The notes beneath the pieces are model-generated. The model was given only the letters and a program-made list of their open reading frames with translations. It made no database searches and was not told the DNA's origin. From Rhodobacter sp. CZR27 (lineage in GTDB: Bacteria; Pseudomonadota; Alphaproteobacteria; Rhodobacterales; Rhodobacteraceae): DNA of 64,000 nt. Location of the stretch: assembly GCF_002407205.1 (NCBI RefSeq), contig NZ_CP023549.1:599001-663000 (forward strand), written 5' to 3'. This document shows, one piece after another, positions 26,865 to 34,956 of this stretch (positions are counted from its first letter, which is position 1; the number at the start of each line of letters is the position of its first letter). A program made the position numbers and the translations under genes.

Positions 26865-29402
26865 ATGGCAATCGCGACTGTCGTCACTTCGATGAAGGAC
26901 GAGGCACCCTATGTCCTCGAATGGGTCGCCTATCACCGCGCCATCGGTTTCGACCGCATCGTGGTCCTGGCCAACGACTGCACGGATGGAACCGACGAGA
27001 TCCTGACCCGCCTGCACGAAATGGGCGCCATCGCCTATTACCGGAACATCGTGCCGCTGGGGGCAAAGCCGCATTCCCACGCGCTGAAGCTGGCCAATGT
27101 CACGCCCGAGGTCCGCAGCGCGGACTATGTCATGGTGCTCGATGCCGACGAATTCCTCGTGATCAAGGCGAAGCCGCATTCGGTGGGCATGCTGCTGGAC
27201 GCGATGGAGGCGCGCGGCACGGGGATGATGGTCATTCCGTGGCGCATCTTCGGCTCGTCGCGCAACTACACGTTCGAGGATCGCCCGGTGATCGAGCGGT
27301 TCCGCACCTCCATGTCGATCGCGAACCTGCCGAACAAGGGGGTCAAGACGCTGTTCCGCCAGCACGAGGCGCTGCGTCTGGCGATCCACTTCCCCAAGGT
27401 CATCCGGAAGAACGGCCGCAGCGTCGCGGATGCCGGGGATTTCCGCTGGACCGACCCGGACGGCAACCCGATGGCGCCGGGAAGGCTGAGCTGGAACGGC
27501 GGGAAGAACGTGGTGCGCCGCGACGCGGCCGAAGTCGCGCATTTCATGATCAAGAGCCTCGACGAATACATCCTCAAGATCTTCCGCGGCGACGGGCTGA
27601 TGAATTCCAGCCGGCACGGCATCGACTACTGGCGGGGGGCCGATTGCAACGAGGCGGAGGATCTGGCCGTTGCCGACTGCGCGCCGCATTTCGCGGCCGA
27701 GCTGGCGCGGCTTCGGGCCGACCCGGAGCTGACGCGGCTGCACGACGCGGCGGTCGCCATGCGCAAGGCCCGGCTCGAGGCGCTGATGCTGAACGAGGCG
27801 ACGGTTCGGCTGAAGCGGATCCTGAAGGACAGCACCGAGGGCGTGCTGCAACCGGCGCAGATCGAGGAATCGCGCCGGATCGTCACCGCGCTTTCGCCCG
27901 CCCGGGTGCCCGGCTCGGCGCTTGCGGAAGAGGTCCCGCAGTCGATCCTGCTCAGCGTCACCACGGTGGGCCTGCCCGACAGCGGCGCGCTGGTCGCGGC
28001 GGTGGCCGGAGCCTGCCACAAGCGCCACGCCATGTTCGTGCACGAGCACGATTTCGCGAAGCGGCCGATCTCGCTGCTGGTCCGGGCGATCGGGAAGGAG
28101 CAGAAGGCCGGGCTGCCGCACCATCTGGCGGTGCGCCATTTTCCCGACTACGCGCGGCGCGTGCCCGGCCCGGACTGGCCGATTGCTGGGGAGATCTCGG
28201 TCGTCCTGACGCGCAGCCGCGCCTCGGTGCTTGCGGGGCTGCCGCAGCGGGTGGCGGAGCCGCAGCCGAAGCAGACCGCGCGGCGTCTGAATGACGACGG
28301 CCCGCTTCGCCGCGCGCTGACCGGCCACGAGACGCTTGCCGAGGTCGAGGCGCTGGTCGCCTCCGGCCGGATCGAGGACCCGCTGCTGCGCTGCGACCGC
28401 TTCCTGCAGGAGAACCCCGGAACGCTGGTGCTGGATCTGGACGAGCCGGACCGCTGCAGGGACGATCTTGGCCGGCTGGCTGCCCCGGGAGGCGGCCACG
28501 AGGCCGCCGCACGGCTTCTGGCCGAGGCGCTCGGCCTTGATCTCGGGGCAGGGGGCGCGCCGAGGGATCGCCCCGAAGGGCTGCCGCCCGCGGGTGAGGG
28601 GCGGAAGGCCCACGCGCGGGCCCTGCGCATGTTCTGGTTCCGGCGCGGCGCCGCCGCCCGCAGCGGCAATTTCGGCGACGAGCTGAGCCCGCTGGTCGTG
28701 GGACGGCTGACCGGCCGAAGCATCGAATGGGCGGATGGTGGCGCCTGCGATCTGGCGGGCATCGGCAGCATCCTGTCGCAGGTCTCGAAGGAGGCCATGC
28801 GGGCGAAGCGCCGGGACGAGCTGCTGGTCTGGGGCAGCGGCCTGCTCGAGGAGGACATCGCGCAGCTGTCGCCCTGCATCCGTCCGCTGGCGGTGCGCGG
28901 CGTTCAAACGCGCGAGGCGCTCGGCCTGCCGGAGGGGCTGACCCTCGGCGATCCGGGGATCTTCGCGAGCGAGCTGGTCCCGGCCGCGCCGAAGGCCCAT
29001 CGCTGGGGGATCGTTCCGCATTTCACCCACCGCAAGGACCCGGCGGTCCGTCAGGCGGCGCAGGAAAGGGGTTGCCTTCTGATCGATCCGACGTATCCGC
29101 CCGCCGAGGTGTTGCAGGCGATCTCGTCCTGCGAGGCCATCGTCTCGTCCAGCCTGCACGGGCTGATCGTTGCCGACAGCTACGGCGTGCCCGGCTGCTG
29201 GCTGAACCTGAGGAGCCACAAGTCGCACGAGTTCAAGTTCCACGACTATTGCAGCGGGCTGGGGCGGCCGATGTTCGTGCAGGTGGGGGCCGAGGATCTG
29301 CCGGCGCTGGTTGCGGGCGATCCCGACTTTGCGGCCTTCCCGGTGCGGGAAGACTGCAGGGAGGGGCTGCGGCAGGCGCTGGTGACGGCGCTGGACGGTT
29401 GA
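26865..29402 (+). CDS. Fusion protein: glycosyltransferase family 2 (N) and polysaccharide pyruvyl transferase (C)
   Basis: 845-aa two-domain protein starting at ATG 26865 (MAIATVVTSMKDEAPYVLEW). Residues 1-300 are a GT2-type domain of the 'Glyco_tranf_2_4' group, with NDCTDGTDEIL and the metal-binding VMVLDADEFLV. A middle region of about 220 residues, around 340-560, is unassigned. Residues about 590-845 match polysaccharide pyruvyl transferases (MFWFRRGA...NFGDELSPLVV, WGSGLLEED, SSSLHGLIVADSYGVP). Such enzymes add pyruvate ketals from PEP to surface sugars. Having both on one chain suggests stepwise building and capping of one glycan. There is no membrane helix, so it works in the cytoplasm. 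It follows the two RTX genes and precedes a second GT2 gene. Confidence 0.82.
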   Translation: MAIATVVTSMKDEAPYVLEWVAYHRAIGFDRIVVLANDCTDGTDEILTRLHEMGAIAYYRNIVPLGAKPHSHALKLANVTPEVRSADYVMVLDADEFLVIKAKPHSVGMLLDAMEARGTGMMVIPWRIFGSSRNYTFEDRPVIERFRTSMSIANLPNKGVKTLFRQHEALRLAIHFPKVIRKNGRSVADAGDFRWTDPDGNPMAPGRLSWNGGKNVVRRDAAEVAHFMIKSLDEYILKIFRGDGLMNSSRHGIDYWRGADCNEAEDLAVADCAPHFAAELARLRADPELTRLHDAAVAMRKARLEALMLNEATVRLKRILKDSTEGVLQPAQIEESRRIVTALSPARVPGSALAEEVPQSILLSVTTVGLPDSGALVAAVAGACHKRHAMFVHEHDFAKRPISLLVRAIGKEQKAGLPHHLAVRHFPDYARRVPGPDWPIAGEISVVLTRSRASVLAGLPQRVAEPQPKQTARRLNDDGPLRRALTGHETLAEVEALVASGRIEDPLLRCDRFLQENPGTLVLDLDEPDRCRDDLGRLAAPGGGHEAAARLLAEALGLDLGAGGAPRDRPEGLPPAGEGRKAHARALRMFWFRRGAAARSGNFGDELSPLVVGRLTGRSIEWADGGACDLAGIGSILSQVSKEAMRAKRRDELLVWGSGLLEEDIAQLSPCIRPLAVRGVQTREALGLPEGLTLGDPGIFASELVPAAPKAHRWGIVPHFTHRKDPAVRQAAQERGCLLIDPTYPPAEVLQAISSCEAIVSSSLHGLIVADSYGVPGCWLNLRSHKSHEFKFHDYCSGLGRPMFVQVGAEDLPALVAGDPDFAAFPVREDCREGLRQALVTALDG

Positions 29403-29506
29403 CGCTGCCATCCGGCCATTGCGGCCGCTGCCGGCCCGGTCTCCCTCGGCTTGACCGTCCGGGCGTCCCGTGGTCTTCCGGCAAGGCCACGGCAGAGGGA
29501 GGCCCG

Positions 29507-29554
29507 ATGATCGCGAGGGATGGAACAGTCGGCCACGGAGCATCCGGCCGGTGA
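29507..29554 (+). CDS. Possible 15-codon leader ORF overlapping the next glycosyltransferase gene
   Basis: The strongest ribosome binding site here (AGAGGGAGG at 29494-29502) serves ATG 29507. This opens a 15-residue frame (MIARDGTVGHGASGR) whose TGA overlaps the GTG of the downstream gene as GTGA. The arrangement suggests translational coupling. No similarity to known peptides is claimed. Confidence 0.35.
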   Translation: MIARDGTVGHGASGR

Positions 29555-30588
29555 CGGTCTCGGTCTGCATTCCGGCCTATCGGGCGGGCGCCTTCATCGC
29601 CGAGACGGTGGCTTCCGTGCTGGACCAGAGCCGGGCGGACCTTCGGCTTATCGTCGCTGTCGATCCGGCCGAGGACGATCCGTCGGACACCACGCTCGCC
29701 GCGCTCGAGCCGTTCCGGGCGGATCCGCGGGTGGACATCGGGGTCAATGCCCGCCGCCTCGGCTGGGCAGGCAACATCGCCGCCCTGCTGCAGCGCGTGA
29801 GGACGGACTGGTATGCCGTCCTGCCGCACGACGACCTGTGGCATCGCGACTATCTGGCAAAGCTGCTTCCGCCGCTTGTGGCCGCGCCGGATGCCGTGGT
29901 CTCCTATGCCGACATGACCCGGTTCGGTGCCGCGACCGGGGGCCGTTCCGTGGTGCTGCCCCCGGGCGAGGACCGGGCCCGGCACCTTCTGCGCTTCCTG
30001 CTGCAGGGGGCGGAGGCGATGCCGTGGCGGGGCGTCACCCGGCGGTCCAGTCTCGCGGCGACGGGCGGCTTTCCCACGGACGCGCATCGAGGCTTTGCGG
30101 TGGAATGCGAATATGCGCTGGCGCTGCTGGGCGCCGGCCGCGTGCTGCACCGCGCCGAGGTGCTCTATCGCAAGCGTGTCCACGCGCCCGGTGTGCCAAG
30201 CGCCTCGCGCGCGCGGGTGGCGGGCGTGCCGCCGGCGGAGCGTCTTGCGGCTTGGCGGGCGCATGACCGGCAGATGGGGCTGCGCCTTCAGGCTGCGATG
30301 CGCGGCATCGCGATGCCGTCGGATCGGGAGGCGCTGTGCCGTGCCGCGCTGGACGCGGCCATGCTGCGCCGGCGCCAGCAGATGGTGGCGCCTGCGCTGG
30401 ATGCCGAGGCGCTGGTGCGGGTCGGGGCGGCACTGGCCGCGGCGGCCGGAGACGGCGCCGATGCGGGTGCGGTGCGGGCGCGGCTTCACCGGGTCCTGTC
30501 GTTGCACCACCGCGCCGTCGGCGAGGCCGAGGAGGCCGGTCGCGAGGCGGCGCTGGCGGCCTCGCTCGACCCCGGGCTTGCCGACTGA
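29551..30588 (+). CDS. Glycosyltransferase family 2 protein
   Basis: 345-aa cytosolic GT-A fold protein. The domain starts VTVSVCIPAYRAGAFIAETVASVLDQS and contains VLPHDDLWHRDYLAKLLPPL, the HDD metal/nucleotide-sugar motif. An ACDxR-like arginine region follows, then a C-terminal helical part (residues about 220-345) rich in Ala and Arg. I prefer GTG 29551, with GGAG 10 nt upstream and coupling to a short leader ORF, because nothing upstream in frame looks like protein. It sits 148 bp after the GT2/pyruvyl-transferase fusion and probably works on the same glycan. The sugar and acceptor cannot be told. Confidence 0.8.
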   Translation: MTVSVCIPAYRAGAFIAETVASVLDQSRADLRLIVAVDPAEDDPSDTTLAALEPFRADPRVDIGVNARRLGWAGNIAALLQRVRTDWYAVLPHDDLWHRDYLAKLLPPLVAAPDAVVSYADMTRFGAATGGRSVVLPPGEDRARHLLRFLLQGAEAMPWRGVTRRSSLAATGGFPTDAHRGFAVECEYALALLGAGRVLHRAEVLYRKRVHAPGVPSASRARVAGVPPAERLAAWRAHDRQMGLRLQAAMRGIAMPSDREALCRAALDAAMLRRRQQMVAPALDAEALVRVGAALAAAAGDGADAGAVRARLHRVLSLHHRAVGEAEEAGREAALAASLDPGLAD

Positions 30589-30650
30589 GGCGCGGCGCGA
30601 GAGGGGGCGACCCTGCCCGGCGCGAGGTTTCCGGGTCGTGGCCCGCCCGA

Positions 30651-30671
30651 TACCCGGGCCTGCGGACCGAA
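30651..30671. terminator. Weak bidirectional hairpin between convergent genes
   Basis: GGCCCG and CGGGCC pair across a 9-nt loop in the gap between the plus-strand glycosyltransferase and the minus-strand FAD oxidoreductase. The stem is only 6 bp and has no T-tract. Confidence 0.3.
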
Positions 30672-30698
30672 GGCGCAGCCCGACCGCGGGCCGAAGGC

Positions 30699-31886
30699 TC
30701 AGGCCGCGCGCAGCCGGGCGCAGGCTTCGGCGGCGAAAAGCGGCGCGAGGGTGAGCTTGCCGGTGTCGATCGAGTGATAGCGGCCGCGCGAATGCACCCC
30801 TACGGCGTGGCGCTGGTGCAACTCGCTGCTGCGGTCCTCGATCCCCGTCTCGCCCCAGGCGGAGATGTAGCCGCCCTTCACCTGCCAGCCGGCTTCGTCG
30901 CGCAGGCAGTCGGCCACCCCCGGCATCAGCCGGCGGAGGTTCGACAGCGTATCGCGCACGATCTGCTGCCGCTGCGCCTCGTCCGGCTCGATGTCGAAGC
31001 GGCTGGGCCGCAGCCTGCGCTCCTGCGCGAGAAGTCCGGCGGGATACCACGAGACATAGGCGCTGTCGGGAAAGGCGGTGGTGTCGCCGTAGCTGCCGAT
31101 CAGGAAGGTGACGCTGGGCAGGCCGGCGCGCACGCGCGCGTCGCGGGTCACGAGGCCGACCTTGTAGCGGTGGATCACCGGGCGCGTGCTGGTGATGCCA
31201 AGCGTGGCGTCGATGTGAAGCCGCTGCTCCCAGAGGGCGTTCACCACGGCGTCGCAGCGCTCGGCCGAGGGGTGGCCCCCGGCCAGCGTCGAGACGCGGA
31301 AGCCCGCGCCCTCGTCCGCGACCCCGGTGATCTCGGTTCCGAAGCGCAGGGCGATCCGTGGTGCGGCGGCGAGGGCATCGCGCAAGGCCTGCGCCATCGC
31401 GGCGGTATCGACGCCGATCTCGCGCGTGCGGAATGCCGCCACGATCTCGCCGGGATCGAAGATCGCCGCCCGCTCCAGCGGGGTCAGTTCCTCCCAGCGG
31501 CCCTCGTCCCGGTCGGCGCCCAGGTCCGCCAGAGCCTGCTCGATCCCCGCGAAATGCGCGCGGATCCCCTCCACCGGCATCAGGCTGTCACGGGGAACGG
31601 CATAGGTGAAAGGGCGCGACAGGTTGCGCTCGAAGAGCGCAGCGCCCGTCCAGCGTTCGACCAGCGGGCGGAAGGCCAGCTGGCCCCGGATCATCATGCG
31701 CCCGGTGTCCAGCGTGCGGTCGAGCGCGTAGACGAAGCCCATGTGCAGCTTCCCCTCGCAACCGAGGCTCGCGCGGCTGAGCGCCTGCGGGCAGCGGTCG
31801 AACAGCGTCACCTCATGCCCGGCGTCGGCGAGTTCGAGCGCCGCAAGACTTCCCGTAAGGCCGGCGCCCAGCACTGCAATCTGCAT
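30699..31886 (-). CDS. FAD-dependent oxidoreductase (DAO-like)
   Basis: 395-aa flavoprotein. The N-terminal dinucleotide-binding motif is MQIAVLGAGLTGSLAALELADAGHEVTLFDR, with a clean GxGxxG and a terminal acidic residue for FAD ribose. A C-terminal FAD region includes HSRGRYHSIDTGKLTLAPLFA. The middle contains the substrate-binding beta sheet. There is no signal peptide. Relatives are annotated as amino-acid oxidase-like or as FAD enzymes in polysaccharide and secondary-metabolite loci. Its place facing the two glycosyltransferase genes hints at sugar or lipid modification, but this is inference. It has its own promoter region of 191 bp shared with the end of nap. Confidence 0.7.
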   Translation of the reverse strand: MQIAVLGAGLTGSLAALELADAGHEVTLFDRCPQALSRASLGCEGKLHMGFVYALDRTLDTGRMMIRGQLAFRPLVERWTGAALFERNLSRPFTYAVPRDSLMPVEGIRAHFAGIEQALADLGADRDEGRWEELTPLERAAIFDPGEIVAAFRTREIGVDTAAMAQALRDALAAAPRIALRFGTEITGVADEGAGFRVSTLAGGHPSAERCDAVVNALWEQRLHIDATLGITSTRPVIHRYKVGLVTRDARVRAGLPSVTFLIGSYGDTTAFPDSAYVSWYPAGLLAQERRLRPSRFDIEPDEAQRQQIVRDTLSNLRRLMPGVADCLRDEAGWQVKGGYISAWGETGIEDRSSELHQRHAVGVHSRGRYHSIDTGKLTLAPLFAAEACARLRAA

Positions 31887-32077
31887 CTTCGATCCCGAGT
31901 GGTTGCAGGGGACCGTCTAGAGCGGATGGGCGGGCGGTGAAAGCTGCCATCGCGTGCCGTGGCGCGTCGGGGCAGCCCGCCGCCATCCGGGGGCGCGCGG
32001 CCCGACTGGGCGGCGGCACAAGGTCAAGGGCGGAGCGTTGCCGCACCGCCCGGTGGCGCCCGACCCGACGGACAGGA

Positions 32078-32782
32078 TCAGCCGCCCGAGACCTCGTCAA
32101 GATAGGCCGAGACCTCGGCTGCATCCTGCGGCTTCCGCGCCGGGATGGCGCCGCGGGACTCGAGGTCCTGCACGACCTGCTGGTAGCGGTCGAGGTAGTT
32201 CCCCGGCAGGTCATGCGCGATGCCCTGGTGGCAGTCGATGCAGGTCTTGCCCGCGTCCAGCGCGCGCTGGTGGTCGGCCGCCGCCCGGTTCTCCTGCATG
32301 GTGAAGTCCATGAAGCCGAAGTTGTGGCAGTTGCGGCATTCCTGGCTGTCGTTCTTCTTCATCCGCGTCCATTCGTTCGCCGCAAGCTCGATGCGGCGTT
32401 CGGCGAACTTCTCGGGCGTCCAGATCGACTTGCTGATGAAGTGGCCGTAAAGCTCCTTGGAGGCCTTGATCTTCCGCAGCATCTTCGGGCCCCATTCCTT
32501 CGGAACGTGGCAGTCCGGGCATGTCGCGCGCACGCCCGAGCGGTTGTTCTGGTGGATGGAGCCCTGATATTCCGCGAAGACGTTGTCGTTCATCTCGTGG
32601 CACGAGATGCAGAAGCTTTCCTTGTTGGTCATCTCCAGCGCGGTGTGGAAACCGCCCCAGAACAGCACGCCCGCGGCAAAGCCCGCGATGAGCAGCAGCC
32701 CGAGCGAGAAGATGCCCGAGGGCGAGGCGAGGAAGCGCCAGATCCGGCGGAGGAGGCCGGGACGGGAAGCAGTGTCAGACAT
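32078..32782 (-). CDS. napC: Membrane tetraheme cytochrome c NapC
   Basis: 234-aa NapC/NirT-family quinol dehydrogenase. A single N-terminal membrane anchor (about residues 22-46, FSLGLLLIAGFAAGVLFWGG) is followed by four heme-binding CXXCH motifs: CISCH, CPDCH, CRNCH and CIDCH. It oxidises ubiquinol in the membrane and passes electrons to NapB and NapA in the periplasm. It is the last gene of the nap operon, 12 nt after napB. Confidence 0.96.
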   Translation of the reverse strand: MSDTASRPGLLRRIWRFLASPSGIFSLGLLLIAGFAAGVLFWGGFHTALEMTNKESFCISCHEMNDNVFAEYQGSIHQNNRSGVRATCPDCHVPKEWGPKMLRKIKASKELYGHFISKSIWTPEKFAERRIELAANEWTRMKKNDSQECRNCHNFGFMDFTMQENRAAADHQRALDAGKTCIDCHQGIAHDLPGNYLDRYQQVVQDLESRGAIPARKPQDAAEVSAYLDEVSGG

Positions 32783-32794
32783 CGGCGTCGGTCC

Positions 32795-33241
32795 TTACTG
32801 CCCGGAGGACTGGAAGATGTTCTCGACCAGCGCGGGGGCGTCGGCCTGCGGAACGTGGCACTGGTTGCAGAACCAGCGACGGGTAGCCACCGTGTCGGTC
32901 TGCACGCCGTCGCGGTTCTGGTAATGCGTCATCGACAGCGTGGGCGCGCCGCGGTCGCCCGAGGTGCGCCACTCGTGGCAGCCGAGGCATTCATTTGCCT
33001 TCAGGTCGATCTGGTACTTGTCGATGGAATGCGGGATCAGCGGCGGCTGCAGGCGGTAGTTGCGCACGAAGCGCTGCTTGTCCTGATGGAAGACCGGCGC
33101 GGTGGCGATCTCCTCGTCGGGCTGGGCGCCGCGGAGCGACTCGACCCCCGCGGCGACGGGCGCCTGCGACTGGGCGAATGCAAGGCCCGCCACGAGGGCT
33201 GCGGGAAGGGTCAGGGCGCCGAGGAAGGCGATCGGTTTCAT
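32795..33241 (-). CDS. napB: Periplasmic diheme cytochrome c NapB
   Basis: 148-aa small subunit of periplasmic nitrate reductase. A Sec signal peptide (FLGALTLPAALVAGLAFAQ, cleavage near residue 24) precedes the two heme sites CLGCH and CNQCH. It relays electrons from NapC to NapA. It starts 17 nt after napH and ends 12 nt before napC. Confidence 0.95.
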   Translation of the reverse strand: MKPIAFLGALTLPAALVAGLAFAQSQAPVAAGVESLRGAQPDEEIATAPVFHQDKQRFVRNYRLQPPLIPHSIDKYQIDLKANECLGCHEWRTSGDRGAPTLSMTHYQNRDGVQTDTVATRRWFCNQCHVPQADAPALVENIFQSSGQ

Positions 33242-33258
33242 GGCGGGTCTCCGTGGTC

Positions 33259-34167
33259 TCATGCGGCGCGGCTGGGGCCGGCCGGGAAGGGGGTGGCAGC
33301 ATCGCGGCCCGGGGCGGGGCGCGCGTCGAAACGATGGGTGAAGCGGAAGACGTCCTTGTCGCAGACGTCGATGCAGCGGCCGCAGTCGGTGCAGTCGCCC
33401 GATAGGATGATCGGCGTGTCGGCGGTCGTGCCGCGCAGGGCGGGGGTGATCACCGCCATCTCGGGGCAGACGGCGAAGCAGTCCATGCAGTCGTCGCAGG
33501 CCGCGCGATTGGCGGCCGAGACGCGGATCAGCGACTTCGCGCCCAGCAGTCCGTAGAAGGCCCCGACCGGGCAGAGCCGGCCGCACCAGCCGCGCCGCGC
33601 GACCAGAAGGTCGAACAGGAAGACCGCCGCGACCAGCGCCCAGCCCGCGCCCATCCCGAAGACGAGGCCGCGCTGGAGCATGGTGATCGGGTTCACCAGC
33701 TCCCACGCGATGGTGCCCGTCAGGGCCGAGACGGCAAGGACCATGACCAGCAGCCAGAGCCGGGTCGAGGCTTTCGGCTGCCAGCCCTTCGGCAGGCCGA
33801 GGCGGGCGTGCAGCCAGTGGGCGGCATCGGTGACCGGGTTCACCGGGCAGACCCACGAGCAATAGGTCCGACCGCCGATCAGCGCATAGCCCGCGGCCAC
33901 GATCGCCGCGCCCATAAGCGCCGTCGCCTCGGGCCAATGCCCCGCGACCAGCCCCTGCAGCAGCACGAGCGGGTCGGTCAGCGGCAGCACGTCGAGCGTC
34001 ATCGAGCCGGCAAGGTCGCCCTTCACCCACCAGATCCCGGCCCAAGGGCCGAGCAGGAACAGGCCGAGGAAGACCGCCTGCGACAGTCGCCGCAGGACCA
34101 GCCAGCGGTGGGCGCGCAGCCACCCCTTGCGGGCCACGGCCGCATGTCCGGGACTGTGCGCGCTCAT
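33259..34167 (-). CDS. napH: Membrane ferredoxin-type quinol oxidation protein NapH
   Basis: 302-aa integral membrane iron-sulfur protein. Four helices carry two conserved CxxxCP motifs at the membrane face ([10 protein letters not shown] and [10 protein letters not shown]). The C-terminus holds two 4Fe-4S ferredoxin sites ([12 protein letters not shown] and [12 protein letters not shown]). With NapG it forms an alternative quinol-oxidising branch into NapAB. The start overlaps the napG stop by 4 nt (ATGA), fixing the start codon. Confidence 0.95.
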   Translation of the reverse strand: MSAHSPGHAAVARKGWLRAHRWLVLRRLSQAVFLGLFLLGPWAGIWWVKGDLAGSMTLDVLPLTDPLVLLQGLVAGHWPEATALMGAAIVAAGYALIGGRTYCSWVCPVNPVTDAAHWLHARLGLPKGWQPKASTRLWLLVMVLAVSALTGTIAWELVNPITMLQRGLVFGMGAGWALVAAVFLFDLLVARRGWCGRLCPVGAFYGLLGAKSLIRVSAANRAACDDCMDCFAVCPEMAVITPALRGTTADTPIILSGDCTDCGRCIDVCDKDVFRFTHRFDARPAPGRDAATPFPAGPSRAA

Positions 34168-34955
34168 GGCCGGCCCCCCGGAAGCTGCATCAGCGGCTGG
34201 AAGTCGGGCACATCTTCGGGCATCCGGTCGGGCAGGTCCACGATACCCTCGACCACCGGGGCGCCCTTCTTCTCCATCTCCTCCCAGCCGAGGCGGTAGT
34301 GCTCGGCCGGTTTCCCACGCGCGAGGCGCACGGGCAGCACCTTGATCGCGGCCTCGGGCAGCACGCAGGACTGCTCGCACTTGCCGCAGCCGGTGCAGTG
34401 CTCGGCGTGGACGGTGGGCAGGAACATCGCGTGGTGGCCCGAGCGGGCGTTGTGCTGGCTTTCCAGCGTGATCGCGCGGTCGATCACCGGGCAGACGCGG
34501 TAGCAGACGTCGCAGCGCAAGCCCAGCAGGTTCAGGCAGTTCTCCTGATCCACCAGCACGGCAACACCCATCTTCGCGTGGTCGATGTCGGTCAGGCCGG
34601 GGTCGAGCGCGCCGGTGGGGCAGGCCACGACGCAGGGGATGTCGTCGCACATCTCGCAGGGGATGGCGCGGGCGGTGAAGAAGGGGGTGCCGGTGGCCGG
34701 CCCGTCGCCCAGTTCGGCAAGCGACAGCGTGTCATAGGGGCAGGCCCGGACGCAGAGACCGCAGCGGATGCAGGCGCCAAGGAAATCCTCCTCGGCCAGC
34801 GCCCCCGGCGGGCGCAGCGCCTCGGCCGGAAGCGCACGGGCGTCGCGGGCGTAAAGCGCCAGAAGCGAGCCCGCCACCGCGCAACCCGCCGCCGCGCGGG
34901 CCGCATCCGTCAGGAAGCGCCGTCGGTCGATGGGAGAAGCGGGGCGGGCGGCCAT
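34164..34955 (-). CDS. napG: Periplasmic ferredoxin-type protein NapG
   Basis: 263-aa iron-sulfur protein with a Tat-type leader (DRRRFL followed by a hydrophobic Ala-rich stretch). Its four 4Fe-4S cysteine groups are [26 protein letters not shown], the [10 protein letters not shown] region and [11 protein letters not shown]. It partners NapH to deliver electrons to NapA. I chose ATG 34955, one base after the napA stop. Further upstream the frame only runs antisense to nothing useful and within napA. Confidence 0.95.
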   Translation of the reverse strand: MAARPASPIDRRRFLTDAARAAAGCAVAGSLLALYARDARALPAEALRPPGALAEEDFLGACIRCGLCVRACPYDTLSLAELGDGPATGTPFFTARAIPCEMCDDIPCVVACPTGALDPGLTDIDHAKMGVAVLVDQENCLNLLGLRCDVCYRVCPVIDRAITLESQHNARSGHHAMFLPTVHAEHCTGCGKCEQSCVLPEAAIKVLPVRLARGKPAEHYRLGWEEMEKKGAPVVEGIVDLPDRMPEDVPDFQPLMQLPGGRP

Positions 34956-34956
34956 G

